Shown piece by piece: positions 1-6,028 of a stretch of 6,230 nt of DNA (the first letter of the stretch is position 1; every line of letters starts with the position of its first letter). Location: the NCBI GenBank assembly GCA_018222665.1, contig JAAEZW010000122.1, positions 1-6,230 of the forward strand, read 5' to 3'. Both the position numbers and the translations under genes were made by a program. The notes beneath the pieces were generated by a model. It was not told the origin of the DNA and did no database searches. It was given only the letters and a program-made list of their open reading frames with translations. Source of the DNA: Paracoccaceae bacterium (GTDB lineage: Bacteria; Pseudomonadota; Alphaproteobacteria; Rhodobacterales; Rhodobacteraceae).

Positions 1-2
1 CT

Positions 3-599
3 GATCTACGCACAGGTGGTTTGGCGGGGGGATCAGGCGAACAGGCTCAGGCCAACTCAATGGTGTTGCAGGTTCTGCGGCATTTGGATGTTCCCTGTTC
101 CATCATCGCGGGCGCAACAGGCAGCGGACATGTCGATCACCAAGCAGGGTATGAAAAAGCACTGGGCATTTCGGCCGCCATTTCCGCAGGTGCCAATTTG
201 GTGACGCAAGCCGCAGGCAGCCAAGCAAGCCTAATGGGAACCAGCCTTGCTGGAATGGTTGCAGATAATGATATGCTGGGCGCAGTATTACGCGCGCATA
301 CGCCCGTGAAGATTTCGCAAGACACACTCGCACTAGATACCATCCAAGCGGTGGTGGAAGGTGAGGGCCATTTCTTGGGTCAACCAGAAACCTATGCCCG
401 CATGCGCAGTGATTTTGTCTACCCTGACATTTCTGAACGTGCAGGGGCGACAGACCTTGATCAATCTGGGGCAGCCGACATGCAGCAGCGTGCCATCCAT
501 CGGGCGCGAGATATACTAAACGGCCCAAAACAAACCCATCTACCAAAACACATTCAATACGCTTTGGCGGCAGAGTTCGGACTTGGAACATCAACATGA
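3..599 (+). CDS. MttB-family (trimethylamine/betaine-type) methyltransferase, C-terminal part
   Basis: The frame is open from base 3 and ends at TGA 597-599, giving the last 198 residues of a protein whose family is usually about 500 residues long; the start lies left of the window. The fragment opens with DLRTGGLAGGSGEQA, followed by an Ala/Gly-rich half-barrel (residues 20-100) with HQAGYEK near residues 46-52 and ADNDMLG near 87-93, then a GHFLG turn (122-126) and a tail with YPD (140-142). This pattern is that of COG5598 MttB-like proteins, which move methyl groups from quaternary or tertiary amines to a corrinoid protein. The residue aligning with pyrrolysine in archaeal MttB appears to be an ordinary amino acid, and no in-frame TAG occurs, so this is a non-Pyl member with unknown substrate. 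The stop overlaps the next start as ATGA, so the two genes are probably co-translated. The family call is firm; the substrate is not. Confidence 0.85.
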   Translation, partial: DLRTGGLAGGSGEQAQANSMVLQVLRHLDVPCSIIAGATGSGHVDHQAGYEKALGISAAISAGANLVTQAAGSQASLMGTSLAGMVADNDMLGAVLRAHTPVKISQDTLALDTIQAVVEGEGHFLGQPETYARMRSDFVYPDISERAGATDLDQSGAADMQQRAIHRARDILNGPKQTHLPKHIQYALAAEFGLGTST

Positions 600-1531
600 A
601 CACACCATTGAAAATCGCCATCATTGGGACCGGGGCCATGGGGTCCATCTATGCGGCGCGATTATCAAATGCGGGCCACTCTGTCTGCGCCGTAGATCTT
701 TGGGCAGATCACGTTGATGCAATGAATGCAGGTGGCCTAACAATTGATGGACCAGAGGGTCGATTACAGGCAACCAACATTCGGGCATTCCGCGAACTGC
801 CATCCGATGAACCCTTTGACCTCTATGTCATCGCAACAAAATCCTTTGCTGTGCGCAAGAGTGCTGAAGCGATTGCCAAAACACTTACGCCCGATGCAAT
901 GGTACTAACCATTCAAAACGGCCTCGGCGCAGGCGATGATGTCGCCGCCTTCATTCCAAAATCCCAAATCATTCTGGGCGTTGCCGAGGGGTTTGGCGCG
1001 TCAATGATAGGGCCTGCGCATGCAGCGCACACATCAATGAAACAAATCCGGCTGGGCCTGATGCAAGGGGTCGATGACCACAGATTATCCCGTGTCGCCG
1101 ACGCCTGGCGCGACGGCGGATTTCATATTGAAATCTATGATGACATTGCCCAATTGATTTGGGAAAAGCTGCTGTGCAACGTTACCCTTTCTGGCCCTTG
1201 TACGGCCTTTGGTCGAAACGTGGCCGAACTGCGCGTGCAGGCCGCGGAATGGAATATTGCCCTGTCCTGCATGAAAGAGGCCTATGCCATTGGTACACAG
1301 TTGGGTATCAATTTTTCGTTCGATGATCCTGTACGATATGTTACCGAGTTTGCAGATCGCGTCGGCACTGCCAAACCCTCGATGTTGCAAGATCACGAGG
1401 CACAGCGCACATCCGAAATTGGAACGATAAATGGCGCAATCCTAAAATTGGGCAACGAATTGAATATGCCCACCCCCTACAACGAAACGATCTGCGCCGT
1501 CATCCGCGCACGCGAAGCGCAATTTGATTAA
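596..1531 (+). CDS. Ketopantoate reductase family protein (ApbA/PanE-like NADP dehydrogenase)
   Basis: The protein has 311 residues, normal for this family. It starts with a Rossmann fold carrying GTGAMG at residues 11-16. Family residues are in order: TKSF with K82, QNGLG with N108, WEKLLCNV with the probable catalytic lysine K191 and N195, KPSMLQD at 260-266, and SEIGTINGAI with E274, matching the substrate-binding Glu of PanE. PanE reduces 2-dehydropantoate to pantoate with NADPH in the cytoplasm, but many paralogues act on other 2-oxo acids or have no known role. The ATG at 596 overlaps the mttB stop by 4 bp, and a GGA about 8 nt upstream is the only Shine-Dalgarno-like sequence, so translational coupling is likely. 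The tight pairing with a methyltransferase gene suggests a role in amine or betaine catabolism rather than CoA synthesis; that is inference, so no panE symbol is given. Confidence 0.88.
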   Translation: MNTPLKIAIIGTGAMGSIYAARLSNAGHSVCAVDLWADHVDAMNAGGLTIDGPEGRLQATNIRAFRELPSDEPFDLYVIATKSFAVRKSAEAIAKTLTPDAMVLTIQNGLGAGDDVAAFIPKSQIILGVAEGFGASMIGPAHAAHTSMKQIRLGLMQGVDDHRLSRVADAWRDGGFHIEIYDDIAQLIWEKLLCNVTLSGPCTAFGRNVAELRVQAAEWNIALSCMKEAYAIGTQLGINFSFDDPVRYVTEFADRVGTAKPSMLQDHEAQRTSEIGTINGAILKLGNELNMPTPYNETICAVIRAREAQFD

Positions 1532-1648
1532 TCAGACGAAAGTTCGGAAAACAGCCAAGCCCTGTCTGCACCTGCCACCGTGGATCTGGTAACCTATCCC
1601 GTGAAGGCCGAAGGTGAACGCATATTGGTGCAAATCCAGGGCGCTTGA
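1532..1648 (+). pseudogene. Possible relic: C-terminal tail of a Rieske [2Fe-2S] protein
   Basis: Directly after the dehydrogenase stop, the same frame stays open for 38 codons to TGA 1646-1648. The conceptual peptide contains ALSAPAT, VDLVTYPVK and EGERILVQI. This resembles the end of Rieske-type ferredoxins, where a proline-rich stretch is followed by a TYPVxxEGDxIxV strand. The Cys/His cluster motifs that would precede it are absent, and no start codon with a ribosome site was seen, so it reads as the stump of a deleted third gene of the operon. The terminator begins at the next base, as expected for an original operon end. The upstream boundary of the homologous part is uncertain, probably near 1553. 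Alternatives are a C-terminal extension reached by read-through of TAA 1529, or chance resemblance. The family likeness rests on memory of the motif, not a search. Confidence 0.45.
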
Positions 1649-1677
1649 AACCCCGCAGTCACGCGGGGTTATTTTTC
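1649..1677 (+). terminator. Rho-independent terminator of the mttB-dehydrogenase operon
   Basis: A perfect 8-bp stem, AACCCCGC (1649-1656) with GCGGGGTT (1663-1670), encloses a 6-nt loop and is followed by ATTTTTCT. The T-run follows only on the + strand; on the - strand the stem is followed by TTTCAAGC, so it should stop mainly + strand transcripts. It overlaps the last codons of the convergent permease gene. Confidence 0.85.
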
Positions 1678-2576
1678 TGTGCGATGATCACACCAATTGC
1701 CACCATCGCCGCCCCAAAGGCGACTTGGACATTCCAAACTCCGCCAAGAAGTATAACAAACATCATCACATAAAATGGTGCGATATTGACGTGAAGGGAC
1801 GTCAATGCGATCCCGATTTTTGAAACCGCCCCCAGAAACATGATCTGTGAAATAGCCATCGCCGCAATCGCGTAAATCGCCAGATTGCCTAAATCTTTGA
1901 GTGAGACCGTGCTGGGAAGCGCGGCAATGTCGTAATACCAACAGACAATGAACAGCACAGCAGCAAAAAGTGCCGCGCCCGTAAACGTGACGGTGGTACG
2001 CCCCAAGGTGCTAAGCGAGGGGAGTTGTTTGACACTTGCATCCGATGCCCATGCAAAACATGCACCCGCAAAGATTGCCATGAATAGGCCGATTCCTGTA
2101 TCCAGCGTAAAAGTATCGCCAACGGCAAAAACACCACCAATCACAGAGGCTGCCAGACCAATCAAAAACTGAATGCTAATTTTGCGATCTCCTTGCCAAA
2201 CCTCAAGCAAGGTCGCCATGATCGGAGTTGTTGTTGCTATCAATGCAACAGTCACAGGGTCGGTGTACCACTGCGCAAACAACAGCAACGCAGTACCAAT
2301 TCCAAACCCAAAAAATCCAATGACAAACCCACGCGCCCACGCAACATTTTGCAATGTACCGCGTCCGTCCATCCATATCCACAGCGGATAAAGAAGGCAC
2401 AAGACAGTGATCAGACGGAACAAAATGAGGGTAACGGGATGCCAAATTTGCAACAGCTCATCCGCCGCGGGAAATCCCGCAGCCCAAAAAACCATTGAGC
2501 CCACAGCGAGCGAATTGCCCACAACGATCCTGTTGTCCAACGCGGAGGTTGAACCAAACCCAGTTGATAGTGTCAT
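1659..2576 (-). CDS. EamA/DMT-superfamily permease, 10 TM
   Basis: This 305-residue inner-membrane protein has the usual length for the drug/metabolite transporter superfamily. About ten hydrophobic segments can be placed near residues 20-38, 46-68, 84-101, 104-124, 134-152, 161-178, 194-213, 228-249, 255-277 and 281-299, which fits two EamA domains of five helices each. The junction ATTTPIMATLLEVWQGDRKI (115-134) is the typical conserved end of the first EamA repeat, with helix 4 running into a charged loop. Members export or import amino acids, nucleosides and other small molecules; nothing here fixes the substrate. The ATG at 2576 leaves a short N-tail before helix 1; the upstream bases are AT-rich without a clear Shine-Dalgarno sequence, so the exact start is less sure. 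The stop TGA (2659-side complement at 1659-1661) lies in the loop of the opposing operon's terminator. It is probably monocistronic. Confidence 0.88.
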   Translation of the reverse strand: MTLSTGFGSTSALDNRIVVGNSLAVGSMVFWAAGFPAADELLQIWHPVTLILFRLITVLCLLYPLWIWMDGRGTLQNVAWARGFVIGFFGFGIGTALLLFAQWYTDPVTVALIATTTPIMATLLEVWQGDRKISIQFLIGLAASVIGGVFAVGDTFTLDTGIGLFMAIFAGACFAWASDASVKQLPSLSTLGRTTVTFTGAALFAAVLFIVCWYYDIAALPSTVSLKDLGNLAIYAIAAMAISQIMFLGAVSKIGIALTSLHVNIAPFYVMMFVILLGGVWNVQVAFGAAMVAIGVIIAQKNNPA

Positions 2577-2600
2577 GTTTATTCAATTTTTTGAAAACCA

Positions 2601-2640
2601 TGCCGAAATTGACACGAAGTGTGCTTAACCCGAGTCGGCA
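2601..2640. repeat. Nested short inverted repeats upstream of the permease gene
   Basis: TGCCGA (2601-2606) pairs with TCGGCA (2635-2640), and inside lies ACAC-GAA-GTGT (2612-2622). The location, 25-64 bp upstream of the permease start, is where an operator or leader structure could sit. The arms are short, so chance is a real possibility. Confidence 0.25.
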
Positions 2641-2652
2641 AACCCATCTGTT

Positions 2653-2679
2653 CGATTCACGACAAGATGTCGTAAATCG
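2653..2679. repeat. 27-bp near-perfect palindrome, possible operator
   Basis: Arms CGATT (2653-2657) and AATCG (2675-2679) flank ACGACA (2659-2664) and TGTCGT (2668-2673), with one mismatch pair (C2658/A2674) and a 3-nt centre AGA. It lies between the stop of the pentapeptide gene and the start of the permease gene, 77-103 bp upstream of the latter. No T-run follows on the - strand, so it does not look like a terminator for the pentapeptide gene; on the + strand there is only CATAAATTCTATTTTT at a distance and no gene to terminate. A binding site for a dimeric regulator is the most natural reading, but no regulator is identified. Confidence 0.45.
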
Positions 2680-2708
2680 TCATAAATTCTATTTTTGAGA
2701 ATTGGTTT

Positions 2709-3143
2709 TCATTCGCACACCGTTCCGCGTGCAGACGCATCACGCAACGAGACTTGGCAATAATTACTCTGCAGAGCTTGATCTTTCGTCATCTTGGCAT
2801 GCCGCACAAATGCATCGTTAAAATCGGCACCTGTCATTCTCGAACCTGAGAAATCCGCCAGCTCAACTTCGGCCCCAGCAAAGCTTGCATTGCTCAACAG
2901 CGCATCTCGAAATGTTGCGTTGTTTGCACGTGCACCCGAAAAATCAGCACCTTCCAGATTTGCGCCGTCAAACTTTGCGTTGATCAAATAGGCATCGGAA
3001 AAATTTGCACCCGACAAATCTTGATCGCGGAAGTCCGCAAAAGCCAAATTTTGCCCGCTAAAGTCGCAGTCCGCGCACATTGTAAATCCTGGACCTGTCA
3101 ACAAAAGGGATAGAGTCGATGCCCATAAAAAGCGATGCAACAT
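2709..3143 (-). CDS. Exported pentapeptide-repeat protein
   Basis: The protein has 144 residues. A short basic N-terminus and hydrophobic core (residues 5-20, FLWASTLSLLLTG) look like a Sec signal peptide; the cleavage site is unclear and the sequence before C23 is not a good lipobox. Residues 27-116 are 18 uninterrupted pentapeptides of the form A(D/N)(F/L)xx, predicted to form about 4.5 turns of a four-sided right-handed beta-helix. The central residue is Phe in every odd unit and Leu, Val, Met or Ala in every even unit. A non-repeat cap follows with C129 and C143; with C23 and C26 this gives two possible disulfide pairs at the two ends. Such proteins act in the periplasm or bind partners; no enzymatic function can be assigned. 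The ATG at 3143 is preceded by a weak GGTGAT. Its stop is followed by 132 bp before the permease start on the same strand. Confidence 0.85.
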   Translation of the reverse strand: MLHRFLWASTLSLLLTGPGFTMCADCDFSGQNLAFADFRDQDLSGANFSDAYLINAKFDGANLEGADFSGARANNATFRDALLSNASFAGAEVELADFSGSRMTGADFNDAFVRHAKMTKDQALQSNYCQVSLRDASARGTVCE

Positions 3144-3311
3144 TGTTTAATCACCACAAAAATAGTTTGTTTTGATCTTAACATATCTTACCCTGCCCGT
3201 AATCCAAATTTTACCTATCAACACAGTGTGGGCGGCAAGAATTCGCATTGATCCGCCTTGCTGAACGGTTTTATGCTGACACAGCAGCCTTGTTCATGAC
3301 GGAGATGTATT
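3144..3311. promoter_or_regulatory. Divergent intergenic region between pentapeptide gene and xylB
   Basis: This 168-bp gap must hold the promoters of both flanking genes, but no confident -35/-10 pair was found for either. A loose candidate for xylB is TTGATC (3248-3253) with TTTTAT (3269-3274) at a short 15-bp spacing. A small perfect hairpin TGCTG-ACA-CAGCA lies at 3274-3286, and CACA-G-TGTG at 3222-3230. No copy of the AATAAATAAA/TTTATTTATT operator seen at 6004-6028 occurs here, so the ROK protein may not control xylB directly. Confidence 0.4.
3301..3304 (+). promoter_or_regulatory. Ribosome binding site fixing the TTG start of xylB
   Basis: GGAG sits 7 nt before TTG 3312. The xylB frame has a TGA at 3297-3299 and no ATG or GTG between it and the conserved FLGIDLGTSG motif, so TTG is the only sensible start. 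Confidence 0.75.
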
Positions 3312-4766
3312 TTGAGCTTTTTGGGAATTGATCTTGGAACATCGGGCCTGCGTGCGATGCTTATGGATGAGGCGGGTTTGGCAATTCGTACGGTAGAGGC
3401 CGCCTACACCACACGGTCTCCTGCGCCCGGTTGGTCAGAACAAGATCCCAAACTATGGATCGATGCATTGGATGCAGTTGTTGAGGAACTGCGCACCACC
3501 GAACCATGCTTTTCAAATCTAATCGGTATCGGCGTTGCAGGACACATGCATGGGGCAACATTATTGGACGACATGGGGAATGTCCTGCGCCCCTGCATTT
3601 TGTGGAACGACACCCGCGCTGCGACAGAAGCCGCAGCCCTAGATCAAAATCCAGTTTTCCGTCAGGTTTCGGGCAATATCGTATTTCCCGGGTTCACTGC
3701 GCCAAAATTGGCTTGGGTCGCGAAACACGAACCCGAAATTTTCAGTCAAACTGCAAAGGTTTTATTGCCTGCAGCCTATCTGAACTACCACTTAACGGGC
3801 GACTATGTTGCTGATCTGTCCGATAGTGCGGGCACATCGTGGCTGGATGTTCACGCGCGCAGCTGGTCAAATACGCTTTTATCCCTTGGCGGTATGGACG
3901 TGTCCCAGATGCCCAAACTGGTCGAAGGTTGTGACACAGCGGGCACCTTAAGACAGGACTTGCGGCAGAAATGGGGTCTGAAACAAGATGTCGTCATCGC
4001 GGGTGGTGCAGGCGATAACGCCGCCGCCGCATGCGGCATCGGTGCGTTCAAAGAAGGTCAGGGTTTTGTTTCACTGGGGACATCGGGCGTTGTCTTAATC
4101 GCCCGCGATGGATGTTATCCCGCATCCGAAACCGCCGTGCACACGTTTTGTCATGCTCTGCCATCTCGGTGGTATCAAATGGGTGTGATGTTATCGGCGA
4201 CGGACAGTTTGAATTGGCTGTCCAAGATCACAGGACAAACACCTGCGCAACTGACCCGCGCCTTGCCTGATGCATTGCGTGCCCCCAGTGCGGTGAAGTT
4301 CATGCCCTATCTTTCGGGCGAGAGGACACCCCACAATGATGCCAGCGTTCGCGGAGGTTTCCTAAATGTTTCCATTCAAAATGATGCGGTTGATTTAACC
4401 CAAGCCGTTTTGGAAGGTGTCGCCTTTGGATTACGAGACTCGCTCGAGGCACTTAGGCAAACAGGCGCGCTGCCAACAACACTTTACGCGATCGGCGGCG
4501 GTGCAAAATCAGATTATTGGCTGAAGTTATTAGCAACAGTTCTGCAAATCGAATTGCAGGTCCCCGAGGATGAGGATTTTGGACCCGCGCTTGGCGCCGC
4601 GCGCCTTGCACAAATTGCAAGCTGCGGTTTGGATCATAATACCGTTATGCGCAGCCCAACTGTCAGCCGTATCGTTAAACCTGATCCCAATTTCATGGAT
4701 GCTTTTGAACGGGCCTATCAGAATTTCAAACAAAATTTCGCTGCGTATCGTTCGCTAAGTTGCTGA
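3312..4766 (+). CDS. xylB: Xylulokinase
   Basis: The cytoplasmic enzyme phosphorylates D-xylulose with ATP to D-xylulose 5-phosphate, feeding the pentose phosphate pathway. Its 484 residues equal the length I recall for E. coli XylB. FGGY-kinase landmarks are complete: IDLGTSG with D7 at the N-terminus, WSEQDP (41-46), the xylulokinase-specific MHGATLLD (79-86), ILWNDTR (96-102), PGFTAPKL (126-133), GGAGDNAAA with the catalytic base D235, SLGTSGV (254-260), YLSGERTPHN (333-342), and the adenine-binding GGGAKSDYW (395-403) followed by GPALGAARLAQ (424-434). Translation starts at TTG, which may lower expression. The gene stands alone on its strand: xylose isomerase does not precede or follow it. 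Only one base separates its TGA from the stop of the convergent ROK gene, and no good terminator is visible, so the two transcripts probably overlap. Confidence 0.97.
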   Translation: MSFLGIDLGTSGLRAMLMDEAGLAIRTVEAAYTTRSPAPGWSEQDPKLWIDALDAVVEELRTTEPCFSNLIGIGVAGHMHGATLLDDMGNVLRPCILWNDTRAATEAAALDQNPVFRQVSGNIVFPGFTAPKLAWVAKHEPEIFSQTAKVLLPAAYLNYHLTGDYVADLSDSAGTSWLDVHARSWSNTLLSLGGMDVSQMPKLVEGCDTAGTLRQDLRQKWGLKQDVVIAGGAGDNAAAACGIGAFKEGQGFVSLGTSGVVLIARDGCYPASETAVHTFCHALPSRWYQMGVMLSATDSLNWLSKITGQTPAQLTRALPDALRAPSAVKFMPYLSGERTPHNDASVRGGFLNVSIQNDAVDLTQAVLEGVAFGLRDSLEALRQTGALPTTLYAIGGGAKSDYWLKLLATVLQIELQVPEDEDFGPALGAARLAQIASCGLDHNTVMRSPTVSRIVKPDPNFMDAFERAYQNFKQNFAAYRSLSC

Positions 4767-4767
4767 T

Positions 4768-5931
4768 TTAAGCCTCTAACATATACCGCTTGGCGAGTGG
4801 TAAACTAACGGCCCCCATGGGGCGCGCTTTGGGACCCAGTGAACCCTCAATGATTTGTGGTGCGACCAAACCTGCCAGATTTTCATTTTTCAGTTCCGTT
4901 GTAATTCGGTCGACCAAAACTTCCCGCAGATCAGCTGGTAAATTCCCATCAATTAAAACAGCAGGGAAATCGATGATGGAAATCGCACCAGCGATCATTC
5001 GAGTCACTGCGGGAACAGCTTCGGCCAACCAATCTTCCAAAATTTTGGCGTCCAAATTCCAATTTTCAGTTTTTTCAATGATTTCAGCGGCACTGCCTGT
5101 CGCCTCGACAAGACGACGCTCCAATCCGTTCAATGACGCAACATCCACCATTTGATGTCCGTTGATTGGAAAGGGGCCAATCGCGCCTGCATTCCCAGAG
5201 GACCCTGTATAAAGCGCCCCGTTCATCACAACACCCCCGCCGATGAAGTGGCCAAAATAGATATACAGAAAATCAGCGGGAGTTTCTGCGGTTCCAAAGA
5301 CCAATTCGGCGCCACAGGCACAGGAGGCATCATTCCCAAGATATATGGGAAATTGAAATAATTTGGACAATTCGTTCCGAAGATCAAAATTTTTCCAATG
5401 ATCCATTTTTTCGGGATCAGCACCGATCGTGACCGCCCAATCCCATAAGAAGAATGGAATCGCGATTCCCATGCCAGATATTCGATCTGCTTGCGCAGGC
5501 TCTAAATCCTGTAAGATTTCGTCCGAAGCTGTCTTTACGAAGTCCAAGACATCTAGCGGCAGAGGGTAGGCATAGCTTTCGCGGCGATGCGCAATTTCTT
5601 GGCCAACAAAATTCGTCAGGATCAATTCAACAGAACGCCGTCCCACGCTCAGCCCAAAGAAGTATGCACCCTCAGGTGCAAGTGACATCGGAACCGAGGG
5701 TTGGCCCACGCGCCCACGCACCTTTTCCCCTTTGGCGATCAGACCATCGCTTTCTAATGCGCGCATGATCACAGATGCCGTTTGCGCCGATAAACCGGTA
5801 CGACGTGCAATTTCCGCTTTGGGCAATGGCCCCTCCCGACGCAGGATCGATAACACAAGTCGTTCGTTGCGTTCCCGCACGCCCGATTGGTTCGTTCCTT
5901 CAACGTCAAATTTTGAGGCCTGGTCTGTCAT
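4768..5931 (-). CDS. ROK-family transcriptional repressor (XylR-like)
   Basis: The 387-residue protein has a winged helix-turn-helix (about residues 18-80; ARRTGLSAQTASVIMRALE contains the recognition helix) followed by a ROK sugar-kinase-like domain (about 88-387). Such repressors leave DNA when they bind a sugar. LGNDASCACGAELVFG (198-213) matches the ROK ND(A)xxAAxGE motif with D201 at the kinase Asp position, and FGHFIGGGVVMNG (226-238) is the glycine loop. The ROK zinc site is gone: the His of GEIGH is P253, its Glu is A250, and the cysteines of CxCGxxGCxE appear as V262, V264 and G269, although E271 remains. Its position between xylB and a divergent sugar-binding protein gene points to a xylose or related pentose regulator, probably self-regulated. 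GGTGAAGA just before the ATG at 5931 serves as ribosome site. The ligand is inferred from context. Confidence 0.9.
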   Translation of the reverse strand: MTDQASKFDVEGTNQSGVRERNERLVLSILRREGPLPKAEIARRTGLSAQTASVIMRALESDGLIAKGEKVRGRVGQPSVPMSLAPEGAYFFGLSVGRRSVELILTNFVGQEIAHRRESYAYPLPLDVLDFVKTASDEILQDLEPAQADRISGMGIAIPFFLWDWAVTIGADPEKMDHWKNFDLRNELSKLFQFPIYLGNDASCACGAELVFGTAETPADFLYIYFGHFIGGGVVMNGALYTGSSGNAGAIGPFPINGHQMVDVASLNGLERRLVEATGSAAEIIEKTENWNLDAKILEDWLAEAVPAVTRMIAGAISIIDFPAVLIDGNLPADLREVLVDRITTELKNENLAGLVAPQIIEGSLGPKARPMGAVSLPLAKRYMLEA

Positions 5932-5948
5932 TCTTCACCATCCCGCGT

Positions 5949-5958
5949 CAGAGCTCTG
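5949..5958. repeat. 10-bp perfect palindrome in ROK leader
   Basis: CAGAGCTCTG is self-complementary and lies in the presumed 5' leader of the ROK gene, downstream of its predicted promoter. It could form part of an operator or be chance; ten-base palindromes are not rare. Confidence 0.25.
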
Positions 5959-5969
5959 CGGTCTATCGC

Positions 5970-5979
5970 GTTAATTAAC
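5970..5979. repeat. 10-bp perfect palindrome overlapping the ROK -10 region
   Basis: GTTAATTAAC is self-complementary and covers the predicted -10 hexamer of the ROK promoter (GTTAAT on the - strand). It could be a second binding site used for autoregulation, or simply an AT-rich promoter element. Confidence 0.3.
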
Positions 5980-6002
5980 ACCGAAATCAAATCAAAAATC
6001 AA
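5974..6002 (-). promoter_or_regulatory. Predicted promoter of the ROK regulator gene
   Basis: On the - strand TTGATT (6002-5997) is followed after 17 bp by GTTAAT (5979-5974), a fair sigma-70-type pair with 4 matches in each hexamer. The -35 box abuts the left edge of the inverted repeat at 6004-6028, so a repressor there would hinder this promoter. The start of transcription would fall near 5967, giving a leader of about 36 nt. Confidence 0.45.
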
Positions 6003-6003
6003 T

Positions 6004-6028
6004 AATAAATAAAGTTGATTTATTTATT
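6004..6028. promoter_or_regulatory. Inverted-repeat operator between divergent promoters
   Basis: AATAAATAAA (6004-6013) and TTTATTTATT (6019-6028) are perfectly complementary arms around the spacer GTTGA. Repressors of the ROK family (NagC, Mlc) are known to bind AT-rich palindromes containing TTATTT/AAATAA halves, and the adjacent gene encodes such a repressor. The site sits between two opposed -35 boxes, overlapping TTGACT on the right by 2 bp and touching TTGATT on the left, which is the geometry for repressing both promoters. The protein-site pairing is inference. Confidence 0.7.

Noticed and set aside
103..648. Long open frame on the - strand opposite the mttB fragment and dehydrogenase start
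   Set aside because: It has no recognisable domain and runs antisense to clear family matches on the + strand; it is a shadow frame.
1614..1823. Open frame on the + strand over the terminator and permease 3' end
   Set aside because: It would be translated through a strong terminator hairpin, has no ribosome site or family likeness, and lies antisense to the permease.
2709..3143. Qnr-like quinolone resistance role for the pentapeptide protein
   Set aside because: Qnr/MfpA proteins act on gyrase in the cytoplasm; this one has a probable signal peptide, is shorter, and gives no specific likeness beyond the repeat.
3161..3177. AGTTTGTTTTGATC resembling a half-site of the Gram-positive xyl operator
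   Set aside because: The matching second half (AAACAAACT) is missing and the AT-rich stretch could easily give this by chance.
4811..4823. GCCCC-CAT-GGGGC hairpin as a terminator for xylB
   Set aside because: The stem has only 5 bp, is followed by GCGCTTT rather than a T-run, and lies inside conserved regulator coding sequence.
4790..5155. 121-codon + strand open frame within the ROK gene
   Set aside because: Low-complexity Ser/Ala/Lys composition typical of an antisense shadow; the - strand frame has a complete ROK protein.
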